Shown one piece after another: positions 24,021 to 34,011 of a stretch of DNA of 64,000 nucleotides. The DNA lies in the NCBI RefSeq assembly GCF_018294505.1, contig NC_057801.1:201008538-201072537 (forward strand), written 5' to 3'. The notes under the pieces are model-generated. The model was given only the letters and a program-made list of their open reading frames with translations, was not told the origin of the DNA and did no database searches. Every line of letters begins with the position of its first letter. The first letter of the stretch is position 1. A program made the translations under genes and the position numbers. Source of the stretch: Triticum aestivum (taxonomy: Eukaryota; Streptophyta; Magnoliopsida; Poales; Poaceae).

Positions 24021-24165
24021 TAAGCAAGTTACGAAAAGGCAGCAGGCACACCCCTGTCAAGTAGGAAAAGAAGAGTAGGAGTAGGTCTGCCCGGTCATCG
24101 CGTCAAACTCGATCCCCGTCCACCGCGCACGCCGCCGAGGCACCCCGCGCCCGCACGGCGCGTGC

Positions 24166-25942
24166 ATGGGCGACCCGGCGCCGCCCGCGTGGATGGCCGC
24201 CGCGGCCCGCAAGTGGCTCGAGGACGCCGGCGCCATCGCGGAGGATGGCGCCGGCGCCGGCGACGGCCGCAGGGCTTTTAACGCGCTGCCGCTGTTCGGC
24301 GTGCGCGTGTCCCTCGCCGAGCGCGGCCGCGCCGTCTGCTCGCTCCGCGTGCCCGCCCACCTCACGGTACGTGTGCGCCCGCTGACTATCTCGAGCCCTG
24401 GCGCTCTGCGAGGTTGGCTTCTTCCTGTGATTGGTTTCCAATTCCAATTTGTTCTTGGTTTGGGCGCGCGCGCGTGCAGGACGCAGACGGGAACTGGCAC
24501 GCGGGGGCTATCGCGGCGGCGGTGGACGACGTTTGCGCGGCGGCGATCATGTCGGTGGAGGGCATCATCAAGGTCTCCGTCCACTACGACATCTCCTACT
24601 TCGCGCCGGCCAAGCACCATGTGCGTACCCTACCTACTATACTCTCTGCTCTGCTCTGTTCCTCCTCCAAATGCCAACATAAACTCGTTTATTGGGTGAA
24701 ATGGAAATTATTAATCTCAGTGTTTGCTTCTTGCAATCGTTGTGTTGCTTGATCAGTTGCTGGGTAGCCACTCCCGCACGAAAAAAAATGATGTTCTGTA
24801 GCCGCGTATACTGAATTTCATGTTGTATTTCTCACATGTATATACAAAAATAAATAAATAAATAAATAGGATAATCTTGGTTGGTGAAGGACTAGAAAAC
24901 ACTTGGATTGTGTGGAGTCTTATGCGTACTTCCATATTTTGACGACCTCAAGGCTTTTTTTTTTTGACTTGCAAGGCAAGAGCTGCACATATTTTTTTTA
25001 TAAGATAGGAAAAAGCACAATTATAGTGCCTCGGTTTATATGAGAATCTGGGGCATATACCACATGAAATAAGAAAAAAGAGAAGAAAAAAACCGACTTG
25101 CAAGGCAAAAGCTGTGTCGAATTCATTAAAATAAGAAAAAGCACAAGAATGCAGAGTGGCTTGGTTTATATGAGAACCAAGGGCGAAAACCACGCAAAAG
25201 AAGAAAGAAGAGAAAAAACCGACTTGATTGCAAATGGAGCACCATCACCAAACACGACCACGAGTAAAAGATGCAGAGGTAAATGAATGCCTTCGCACTA
25301 TTGAGGCGGTGATCAGGCGTGGTTTGGTCGGTAGACAGATTATAAAGGATAGTCCAATTAGGTGAGCTTGATCTTTCCTGGAAAGCTGCTTTCTGAGCTC
25401 AAAGAATTTGGTTGATTATTCCTTCTGAACGTGCGCTTTGTAGAGTAAATAAAGTTGGAGTATCAAAGCAAAACTCTTCAACCATTTCTTCTTCGAGTAG
25501 TTAAGGCAAGAGACGCCAAGGCTGCACATTAAGGGCAGCGGTTATGGCTCTGCCATTTTCGGCCTCAGCACAAGAGCACATTCTGATCTTGGCCCAGACA
25601 AAGCACTAATTTCCGGCCAGCATACACCATTTCAGACGCTTTCCGTTTTATTATTGCACAGTTTTAATTCGTCAAGTCACATTGTCTGAAGCTGTACGAT
25701 TTCAACTGCATTTTGCATCCTCGCGTGCAAGTTTCATCAAGAACAAGGCTGATGTAAAATAGATTCTGCTGAAATGTTTTCAGGAGGAGGTGGAGATGGA
25801 CGGAAGGGTGGTCGATCAGAAAGGGAGGATGACGGCGGTGACGACGGAAGTCCGGAAGAAGGAGTCCGGCGAGCTGGTGGCGATCGGCCGGCAGTGGATG
25901 ACCACCTCCAGACCAAAGGGATATCACGGAAGCAAGCTATGA
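24166..25942 (+). CDS. Acyl-CoA thioesterase 13-like hotdog-fold protein, gene 1 (3 exons)
   Basis: Exons 24166-24366, 24480-24620 and 25784-25942 join in phase 0 with GT/AG introns (donors GTACGTG and GTGCGTAC; acceptors GTGCAG and TTTTCAG) to encode 166 residues. The protein is a 4HBT/PaaI-type hotdog thioesterase: ARKWLED (helical N-terminus), NALPLFGVRVSLAERGRAVCSL, then DGNWHAGAIAAAVDDVCAAA, whose HAG and following aspartate correspond to the ACOT13 active-site helix, then HYDISYFAPAK and a last exon with GELVAIGRQWMT. The family hydrolyses acyl-CoA thioesters; the substrate of this member is unknown. Intron 2 (1,163 bp) is swollen by LINE-like repeats. A paralogue in the same orientation starts at 27860. 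The C-terminal tail (SRPKGYHGSKL) differs from that of the paralogue. Confidence 0.85.
24950..25236 (-). repeat. Two partial LINE-like 3' ends in tandem, in intron 2 of thioesterase gene 1
   Basis: GACTTGCAAGGCAAGAGCTG (24965) and GACTTGCAAGGCAAAAGCTG (25094) head two similar blocks, each followed by AAAGCACAA and CTTGGTTTATATGAGAA-like text. The first is preceded by a T10 run, as expected for the poly(A) tail of a minus-oriented non-LTR element. Confidence 0.55.
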
Positions 25943-26230
25943 TACAACAACGATGAGGACACTATCTGTCCAAATTCATTGATTAACTGACAATGTTAAA
26001 TGAGTGGAGATCTTGTTCGAAAAAAAATGAGTGGAGATCACCTTCAGTCTAAAGGGATCTCAAGGAAGCTGCGTTGGGCATTTCGTCGGTTGACTTGAGT
26101 TTGAGGATATGCCTACATCGTGCATTGTTTTTTTCTTTTTTGCGGGGTTACATCGTGCATTGTTGCTAGTCACTATCATGGGTTAATTAAGTCGAGCGGA
26201 TCTCTCATCACTTCATCAGCACTGCAAAGA
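25943..26230. other. Intergenic DNA after thioesterase gene 1
   Basis: No gene seen. It includes two short similar blocks (GAGTGGAGATC at 26000 and 26029) that suggest a small local duplication, and probably the 3' UTR of gene 1. No clear AATAAA was found close to the stop. Confidence 0.4.
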
Positions 26231-26300
26231 GAGCCTTGGCTCAGTGGTTGAGCATGCGGTTGTGCAGCCTAACGACTCGAATTCAATTCCTATAATTGAC
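26231..26300 (+). repeat. tRNA-derived SINE-like fragment
   Basis: TGGCTCAGTGG at 26237-26247 matches the pol III A-box consensus, and GACTCGAATTC at 26274-26284 is a degraded B box; the 37-base spacing is right for a tRNA-derived SINE head. It cannot fold into an intact tRNA and no 3' boundary is visible. Confidence 0.4.
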
Positions 26301-26459
26301 AGGTGATGCACAGGTATTTTCCCGCATTTATTGAGGATCAAGTTTGGTGTGTGATCGAACCACTCATCAAAAAATATCTTAATACTCATTTAAAAAATAC
26401 TGAGGACCATGTTTATCTTGGTACTCATACTAAAATGGTCGTATGGTTCTCTAATTGGT

Positions 26460-27715
26460 GCAGAGGCCGAGGAAGTGAAATTCTGCCCCGATTTAAGAGT
26501 TTGGTAGACTCATCCCCGCACCTAACCCTATCCCGCTCCCGTGGCCTCCATCGGCCGCCTCCTCCCGTTCACTCCAGCGCCTCCTCCCCACGCTGCCGCA
26601 GCCGGGGGCATCGCAGGCAAAGCCTGTGTGCTGCAGCGACGGTGGCGGCGTTTCTCCTCAGCCCGCACTTCGGTCAGAATGGCGGCGGCCCGTGATGGCC
26701 GGATCTACGGCAGGGTGTGCGGGGCGGCGGTGGCGCTCGATCTGGCCCAGATGGGCTTTGACGGGCCACAACCTCGTGTATCGTTCCGTCAATGGCTTCC
26801 TGTCCCTCGGATCGACCCGCAACTCGAGGACGTCGGGGGCTGCGGCCCTGGGCGTGGCGGTGGTGGCCACCTCCTCCGCCGGAGATGGTTGTCCTGAGGC
26901 TGGGTGGTCGGATCTCCAGATCCGGCATCTAGTTCTTGCGGCGAGTTGGGGAAACAGAGTTGCCGGTGAAAACCGAGCCGATGGCGGGCAATGGTCGCGT
27001 TTTGCGTTGTTACCTTGATGAAGGCATTGTCGTGTAACTTCTGTCGACACACTCGTGCTACTTCAGAGGAAACCCTAAGATCTGGTCATCCAGATCGGAC
27101 GATGGCGGTACTGCGGTATCGTTACTCTCTTGGGAGCATCGTTTGTGGAGCAGCGCTGGAAGACAGAGGCAGGAGGTGGAGCGGCTAAGTCTTGCACGGA
27201 GCTTCGGTGGAGATGTCAAGTCATGCCTGGCCGACAAGTGCTACGCTGTGTCATGCCTGGTCGGCAGGTGCTACGCACGACAGATCTTCTAGAGTCTTCG
27301 CATCTGGATGATTGCGTGCAGGGCGGTGGCCCCGTTGGGCGCCGTGGTGGCGTCGACGAATGTCTGGAATGGCAAGGATGATGCGGATCTCTATTCTGAA
27401 GATGGGTCAGCGGTCCGAGAATGATGGCGGCTTCTGCCTTCTAAAACGTGTGCACGTGGTGCGCGCTTTAGGTCTGCTGCACCGGTTGTTGGTCTCGATA
27501 TGTTATGTGGATGGATCGACGACGACTCCGGTTTTAGATATGAGGGGTGAGAGCACTCCATATTATCGAGTTTATAGGTGTGAGTGATGGCTTCGGATGG
27601 CTTGATGTATTTTTTATCAGACCTTTGTGAAATAATTAATAAAGATGACTGTATGCATCGATTGATGCAGAAGCAAGGGTTTAACCTTCTTTAAAATAAA
27701 ACAGCACTGATAAAT
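26460..27715 (+). repeat. Dispersed GC-rich repeat with a LINE-like 3' end
   Basis: The block begins GC-rich (CCGCCTCCTCCCGTTCACTC) and ends GACCTTTGTGAAATAATTAA and CATCGATTGATGCAGAAGC before an A-rich tail (27690-27705), a 3' end I recognise as recurrent in Triticeae. ORFs of 83-130 codons on both strands here are GC artefacts, with no domain seen. It contains two near-identical copies of GTCATGCCTGGCCGACA-like text (27219, 27250). Confidence 0.45.
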
Positions 27716-27859
27716 TTTTTTAAGTGCTCTTATCATAGATTAACATATGTGTCGCTTCTCGTGCTCCTACGGGTACAACAAGGCTATAGCTGCCTAATGG
27801 AGTACGTAGTTAGGAAGCGTCCAAGGTCCAACCAAATCAAGCACACGCAACACAAACAC

Positions 27860-28587
27860 ATGGACGACGCGGCGGCGGAGGCCGAAGCGCTGCGGCTCCG
27901 GCTGGCCGCAATCGCCAGGAAGTGGCTGGAGGACCCCCGCGCGGACTACGCCGGCAACGTCACCGACGCGGCCAGCCAAAAGCGCCACGCGCTCAACTCG
28001 CTGGTGCTGGGCGGCGCACGCATCTCCCTCTCCGAGCACGGCCGCGTCGTCTGCTCGTTCCACGTGCCGCCGCCGCTCACCGTAAGTACGCACAGCTCAT
28101 GGCTAATTGCTCGCGCGTCCGGATTGGAGATCTCAATTCGCACCGCGGCGTGTCTTTGTCTGTTCCTGCTTTCCGCTCGCGTGCAGGACTCGGACGGGAC
28201 GTGGCACGCGGGGGCGCTGGCGGCGGCGGTGGACAACATGTGCTCGGCGGTGGTCTTCACGGTGGTGGGCGCGCCCACGGCCACCGTCCACTACGGCCTG
28301 TCCTACTTCTCGCCCGTCGCGTGCAACGTATGCCCATTTCCTACAATAATACAGTACGTACTACTACTGTACTACATGATGATTGATGTCAAGCAAATTG
28401 AAACATGGCGAATCGTGTGCAGGAGGAGGTTCAATTGGACGGGCGGGTGGTGGGCCGGAAGGGGAAGCTGACGGCCGCTGTCGTGCGGGTGCGGAAGATG
28501 GGATCCGGCGAGCTGGTGGCGATAGGGAGGCAGTGGATGACCCCTGCCTGGCCAACAAAGAGCAACAAAAGTAGGAGCAGCCTCTGA
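27860..28587 (+). CDS. Acyl-CoA thioesterase 13-like hotdog-fold protein, gene 2 (3 exons)
   Basis: Exons 27860-28081, 28187-28327 and 28423-28587 (donors GTAAGTAC and GTATGCCC, acceptors CGTGCAG and TGTGCAG, all phase 0) encode 175 residues. Features: MDDAAAEAEA start, IARKWLED helix, SLVLGGARISLSEHGRVVCS, then DGTWHAGALAAAVDNMCSAV with the HAG and aspartate of the ACOT13-type active-site helix, HYGLSYFSPVA, and GRKGKLTAAVVRVRKMGSGE followed by GELVAIGRQWMTP. The exon 2 length is identical to gene 1 (141 bp), showing tandem duplication. The ATG at 27860 is preferred over an upstream in-frame codon (27749) because homology with gene 1 begins here and the upstream part is AT-rich. Both introns are about 100 bp. 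Likely cytosolic, organellar or peroxisomal acyl-CoA hydrolysis; localisation cannot be told. Confidence 0.85.
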
Positions 28588-28590
28588 CAC

Positions 28591-28756
28591 AAGTTAAAAT
28601 GTCGTCCGATCGGATGATTTCAGATTTGAGCATCTATCTCCGTTCAGTAGAACGAAACAAATGAAAATCCATTTATTAGTGCTTGGGCGAGGGATTCTTT
28701 CTTTGAAGTCTAGTTCAGAAAAGAAAATGCACCTTTCGGCAGCGACTAAGACGTAA
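28591..28756 (+). repeat. Direct repeat, copy 1 (3' flank of thioesterase gene 2)
   Basis: The 166-bp block begins AAGTTAAAATGTCGTCCGAT three bases after the gene 2 stop codon and matches 29322-29548 almost completely, except for a 61-bp gap whose edges in the longer copy are TGCA repeats. Confidence 0.9.
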
Positions 28757-29321
28757 GAGCAACTCCAACGCGCCGACCCAAACCAAAGACGTTTTTGTCC
28801 GTTTGGGTCCGTCGACTGCTCGATGTCCGTCCTGTTTATCAATTGGGTCGGCAGTGCACCCAACGCGCCGACCCATAATGCCGGCATGGCCCGTTGTCCG
28901 TCCTTTTTCAACAGTAAATTAAGCATAATTTTACAAGCCGGATAAAAATAAAAGTCTCACATAGTATTGCAAGCCGAATAAAAAGGATACATCTATTGAT
29001 TGACAACATGAGTCCACATATGATATGTTCAACCAAATCATTTTGCAGCTGCATGTGAGTTTTCCAATCACCCATGTCATGATGAAATTGGGTGGCGACG
29101 AAGGAGCCGGCCGGCGAGGAGACGCGTGCCTCTCTTGGACTAGGTGACTGCCCTGGAGGCATCCGACGAGCGTGCCGGGCCCAAGGAGCTAACCAGGGCG
29201 GCGAGGCGGCTTCCTGCTCGCGTCGGCGTCGGGGGGTGGGGGTGGGAAATTTCGGTGTCCCGGCGGCGAGACAGTGGAGGGGGCGACGTTGGGGGGAGGT
29301 GTGTCGGCACCGGCTGCCGGC
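28757..29321. other. Segment between the direct repeats, Harbinger-like left end
   Basis: It begins GAGCAACTCCAACGCGCCG right after TAA, a sequence and target typical of Harbinger-related MITEs, and repeats CAACGCGCCGACCCA at 28768 and 28862. The right half is GC-rich and non-coding. No matching right terminus was found, so its status as an element is uncertain. Confidence 0.4.
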
Positions 29322-29548
29322 AAGTTAAAATGTCGTCCGATTGATTGATTTCAGATTTGAGCATCTATCTCCGTTCAGTAGAACGAAACAAATGAAAATC
29401 CATTTATTAGTGCTTGGGCGAGGGATTCTTTTTTTGAAGTCTAGTTCCGAAAAGAAAATGCAACGTGCACTTTCAACTGGGTGAAAAAGCGTCAAATACA
29501 CTTGTCACTACGCAATAGTTGCACCTTTCGGCAGCGACTAAGACGTAA
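29322..29548 (+). repeat. Direct repeat, copy 2 (full-length version)
   Basis: The 227-bp copy of 28591-28756 with 61 additional bases (29459-29519) bounded by TGCA. Confidence 0.9.
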
Positions 29549-30780
29549 TACATCTATAACTCTTTATAAAACATTTTTAGAGTTTATGCCAATGTCGAAA
29601 ACCGCCTTATACTAAGTTAGAGAGATAGTACGAAAAAAATCATTTCTCAAGACTTGGATATACCCTTTTATTATGTCAATATGGGAAAATATCCTGATGC
29701 TACCACTCCTTAGATGCTACTGTGATTAATGGGCACCAAGGCCGTCAGATATGTGGTCCAACGAACAACATCACCAGATGTGAACCAAAACATCATTTCA
29801 GGAATGTTGGGGGCTGCAAAACTTGCACTAGCTAATGCCGACCATTCGATGCACGATCCAATGGTCCAGAATCCCGTGGAATCCCGTATCATGGAAGCAT
29901 CTAAAGGTGCGATCGCAACTGTTATACACTATGTCAACTATTGCTCGAGACCTCGATGTGGTCGTTTTTGACAGTGCTGTGTGAGGATCATGTTCTTTTA
30001 ATGTTGATGGGAGTATTGTTAAATTCATTGGTTAGAAAGGGTATCAAAGGAAAAAAAAAGGCAAACCATAAATGTTAGTGCAAAAGGGAAAAAAAGGGAA
30101 AAAAAGAGACTGCTCGGTTTATTGAAAAAACCCGAATGAAAACCTTAATAAAGGCGAGGCACACCTAGTTAGACTGGTCTAAAGCACTACAAAATATCAA
30201 GACGCTTGAAAGGCCAACACCATAGGACACGTAGCCAGGTACTCGAGTGTCATCTTCGCCGCTACCAAAGTGCACACCGAAACCATTGCTAATCTAATTT
30301 CCCATGAGCAAATTTGCCAATCTCGTCGACACCAAAGAGGAAAGACATGCCAAGAGGAGGTGGACATATGCTGCTCTGCTGCCATGAGAAGCGACCAATT
30401 GGCTTATATGACCCTCCTCAAATGTGAATGGTACTCGTTCTCCCTGCCATCGATGAACGCACCATCTTCGGTCCCACAGGGCCACTGCCAACTTCCACAA
30501 GCAACAATTTCCACTGAACGGATCCACCTCCAAGACGATGCCCCCAAGATGGAACGCGATGTCGAGCATAACTACTAGTGTTGCCATCATCCGATCAAGC
30601 AGACCATATGTAGGGTTTACCCTGGAGCATGACGGGAAGGGCGATAAGAACTGCTACATCGACACCTCCAATGAGGGAACGGTGCATTTAAGCACCACCG
30701 AAGACGACTCATGCCACAACTGAACTACGGCTTTGGCCAGCAACCTTACCCGTCCAAACCTAGGAACGGACCATTCCACC
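29549..30780. other. Intergenic DNA with unclassified repeat-like blocks
   Basis: 29640-30050 and 30100-30770 hold several 60-100-codon frames on both strands, none with a recognisable domain. GGTTTATTGAAAAAACCCGAATG at 30116 and the following text look like the 3' end of a minus-oriented non-LTR element. No gene can be supported. Confidence 0.35.
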
Positions 30781-31385
30781 ATGGGCTTAATTTTTTTGGA
30801 TTTGTGAACAATTTTTAAATTCTAAGCAGTTTTTTTAACCGTGTACAACTTTTTTAAAATCCAAACATTTTTTAAAAACACAATTTTTAGAAAAAAATGA
30901 ATATTTTTTGAAAAGTTGAACGTTTTATGGAAACTAGAATATTTTTGAATTTGTGAACAATTATTGAAAAAGAGAATATATTTTGAACATTCAGAACAAT
31001 TTTAGAAAATTCTTAAAAATATTATTTTTATGAATCTTTATTTTTTTTAAACACAAACATTTATCAAAATCTCAAACAAGTTTTTAATGCATGAACATTT
31101 TTTTGAAGAAATGTGTACATTTTTTGAATTTTGAACAAATTTCGGAACAAGCGCAAAAATTAAAGTTCAAAACTATTTTCAAAATGCGAACAACATTTCG
31201 AAATTTTGAACCTTTTTAAAAAATTTATGAAAAATTAAAATTCTGAGAATTTATTGAAATTTGAAGTTTATGAAAAAATAAATCCGAAAACAATAAACTT
31301 GATAAAGAAAAATAAACAGGAAAGAAAGGGGGAAAGGAAAAAAAATAAAAACAGAAATAGAAACTGAAAGAGAAAGCAAAATGGG
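30781..31385. repeat. AT-rich degenerate repeat array
   Basis: About 600 bp built from loose variants of GAACATTTTTTGAATT with poly-A/T runs on both strands. Similar text lies inside the Mutator element (51000-51480). It is typical of interiors of long-TIR Mutator-like or CACTA elements in grasses; no termini were found here. Confidence 0.5.
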
Positions 31386-31571
31386 CGGGCCTAGGCGTGG
31401 GCTCCCTGTCCGAAGCTCCGACTATTTTAATGCGGTAAATAGGGTTTTTCTACGTATACCACATTTTTTTTAGGCAACCAACGTATACTACATCATTTTT
31501 TTAGGCAACCCGCGCATACCACGTTTTTTGTGGGCTTGGATGTGGGCTGCCCACATCAACCTGCAGCCTGA

Positions 31572-32364
31572 TTGGGGATGCTCAAGACTCAACGGGGCCT
31601 AATCGAAGATTCGTCATCTCCCCTCGTCTCCTCGCATCCGACTATCCGAGAGCCGCCATCCCCAGCCCCGTGCCCTCCTCTCTCCTCAAGTAGCGCAGCT
31701 TCGCCTAGCCTCCGCTCCCCCGGAGTCCCGACGGTGGTCGTTGACGGAACCGGTTATTGGGTGACGTTCCTTCCCCTTGGCATCTCTGAATCCGAACCAC
31801 ATCGTCAGGTGAGTATCGCGGACGGACTTGTTTGGAGGATTACAGTCCAGGTAAACCCAAAAATTCGATTTTTATTGCTCATTACTAGTTCGATTCGGGC
31901 TGGCTTAACACCTTTTGATCCATAAATTCAGCAGCCACTGCGCCCCTTGTTCGTGATCCGTGGGACGCACCGCCATACTGAAGGGACAGGGTTCTCGGCC
32001 AGTCGCTGCCAAGTTAACGACCCCTCTTTCTTGGAAGCTCGGCCAGGATAAGATGTTCTGCAAGGAGTCAGAGTTGCATCGGGGCGCCAAGCTTGTCTAC
32101 ATGGGTGACAGCAAGTTCTGCCTCATTGAGTCCCTGTTCCACAAGGATGACCAGCATTTGCGCCGTGATCCTACTGAGATGGATCTCTGTGACGGCTGCC
32201 CGCCTAGGCGCCGCCGCGTGCTCCACGTGACCACGTTTGGCCTCAAGTACAATACAGCAGGAAATCTGCAGGTCATGCTGCGACAAGCTCACGCGTGCAT
32301 GATGTTTAAGCGGCCTCATGATTTCACGGAGCCATCACTGGAGCCTTTGGCATTTTGGATCTAA
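31572..32364 (+). pseudogene. Fragment of an uncharacterised grass protein gene
   Basis: A first open stretch (31572 to about 31809) ends at a good donor (CAGGTGAGT); a second (from about 31933 after CAGCAG, 31960-32364) encodes a C-terminus with FCKESELHRGAKLVYMGDSK, RRRRVLHVTTFGLKYN and a final LEPLAFWI. The latter resembles the C-termini of wheat uncharacterised, DUF1618/DUF295-like proteins as I remember them. The frames of the two parts are not shown to join and the N-terminal part has no domain. It could be a small intact gene with a wrong model, but a fragment seems likelier. Confidence 0.35.
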
Positions 32365-32465
32365 GTTTGAACAAAATGGATGTGAGCCAGATATTAAGGA
32401 TGAGGCGAAGAGCATGTGGTGGTGTATTAAACTTTTTGCCTCGTGCTGCCAATTGATTTCATATG

Positions 32466-32711
32466 GCTTTTTACTCCGCATATAAGAATTGTCTGAAGTC
32501 AAAATTCATAAATTTTGACCATGTTTATATGAAAAAATATCAGCATCTGTCATGCTAAAGTTACACAATATGAAAATTTAAGTCACGATGCATCTATTGA
32601 TAATGATTTCACATTATAAATGTTGTTATTTTTTTCTATAAAATTGGTCAAACTTTACGAGGCTTGACTTCAGACAAATCTCATATGCGAACTAAAAAGG
32701 ACCGGAGAGAG
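32466..32711. mobile_element. Stowaway-type MITE (left end decayed)
   Basis: TTACTCCGCATATAAGAATTG at the left pairs with the right end, which in reverse complement reads CTCTCCGGTCCTTTTTAGTTCGC followed by ATATGAGATTTGTCTGAAG. TA follows at 32712-32713. The body (GACTTCAGACAA, GTCAAACTTTACGAGG) is a known wheat Stowaway type. Confidence 0.75.
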
Positions 32712-32715
32712 TATT

Positions 32716-33024
32716 TGACAGGATCTTACTATATATGTCGCTCAAATTCAGAGAAATGGAGGAAAATCATACGATTTGAGGGGCGAATTTGAGGTGGATT
32801 TCATTTCAGATCTGAGGAACTCGAGCTAGGGTTCGCCAGCCGGAACACGACAGCTTAGAGGGGCAAAGCCCAATTACATCCAGATGCCTCCTGTCCATCA
32901 GCGGGGCGGCTTAAAAAGGTAACAAAAAGTGAAAAAGGAGTGAAAACGATGTTCAACAAGCTACAGTATTCGCGGTAAATCTGACTCCTTTGTTTCTTAT
33001 CCTGATCTTGTCGCTGTCCTGACA
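32716..33024 (-). repeat. 3' LTR of the Gypsy element
   Basis: Plus-strand TGACAGGATC to CTGTCCTGACA, 309 bp with TG...CA ends. Directly inside it the minus strand reads AACAGGGGGAAT, a polypurine tract. No second copy was found. Confidence 0.65.
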
Positions 33025-33042
33025 ATTCCCCCTGTTGAGAAC

Positions 33043-33869
33043 AGACTTGCCCTCAAGGCTGGAAATCGGGAAAGACCTTTTGAATGAAGGTTGCGTCCTC
33101 CCAAGTAACGTTCTCCTCCAGTAGATTGCTCCACTTGATGCACCATTGCACGACCGGTATGCTAATATCACCCTAAATCCATGGATTCGATTTCCTTTCC
33201 AGGAGAGCTTCTGGTTTAATCAAGATGTGACCCTATGCATCCAAAAGTGGAAGCTTGGGATTGGGGCTTGCATCAGGTCCAATGTACTTCTTAAGCTGGC
33301 TTATGTGGAAGGTAGGGTGGGGCTGAGAGTCAGGTGGAAGAAGTAACTTGTATGCTACTTGGTAATTTGTATGCTACTTGGCCAATTCTCTGCAAAACCT
33401 TGAAAGGTCCATAGTACTTGGACTGCAGCTTGAGGAATTTGTGAATGCTCAGATTGGTGTTCCTATATGGTTGTAACTTGACATATACCATCTCCCCCAC
33501 TTTCAGTTGTCTATCTGTTCTCTTTTTATCAGCATAAAATTTCATTCTCTCTTGAGCTTTGAACAAATTGTCCTTGGTATTTGTAGTAATCGAGTCTCTG
33601 TCCAATTCAGTATGTGCATCCTCTCTTTCAGCTGGAGGGAGCATGAGTTCTGCTATGAGAGGAGGTCTAGCATAAAGAGCTTGAAATGTTGTCATCTTCA
33701 GTGAGGTATGAAAGCTGGTGTTATACCACCACTCAGCCATGGAGAGCCACTTGTACCACTTAGTTGGCTGAGCAAAAGCCATGCATCTCACGTAATTTTC
33801 CAGACATTAATTTACTCTTTCAGTTAGATCATCAGATTGTGGATGGTAAGATGTGCTAAGGTGTAGTTT
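33043..33869 (-). pseudogene. Gypsy integrase C-terminal half and chromodomain
   Basis: HPQSDDLTERV (33800-33850) is the end of the integrase core. MAEWWYNTSFHTSLKMTTFQ, VYVKLQPYR and KYYGPFKVLQRIGQVAYKL (33330-33740) are the GPF/Y region. PVVQWCIKWSNLLEENVTWE and DATFIQKVFPDF (33060-33160) are a chromodomain, which in this class directs insertion to chromatin. In-frame stops occur at about 33255, 33175 and 33818. Confidence 0.8.
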
Positions 33870-34011
33870 TGAGAGCGTGGGTTTACTCCCAAAGGGGGGT
33901 GAATGGGAGTTTTTAGAAATTCTTAAAACTTTGAAGAATTTGACGAAGATCGGAGTTAAGAACTAGAAACGCAAGGAAACTAAGTCATCACAGAATCAGA
34001 GTACATGCAAT

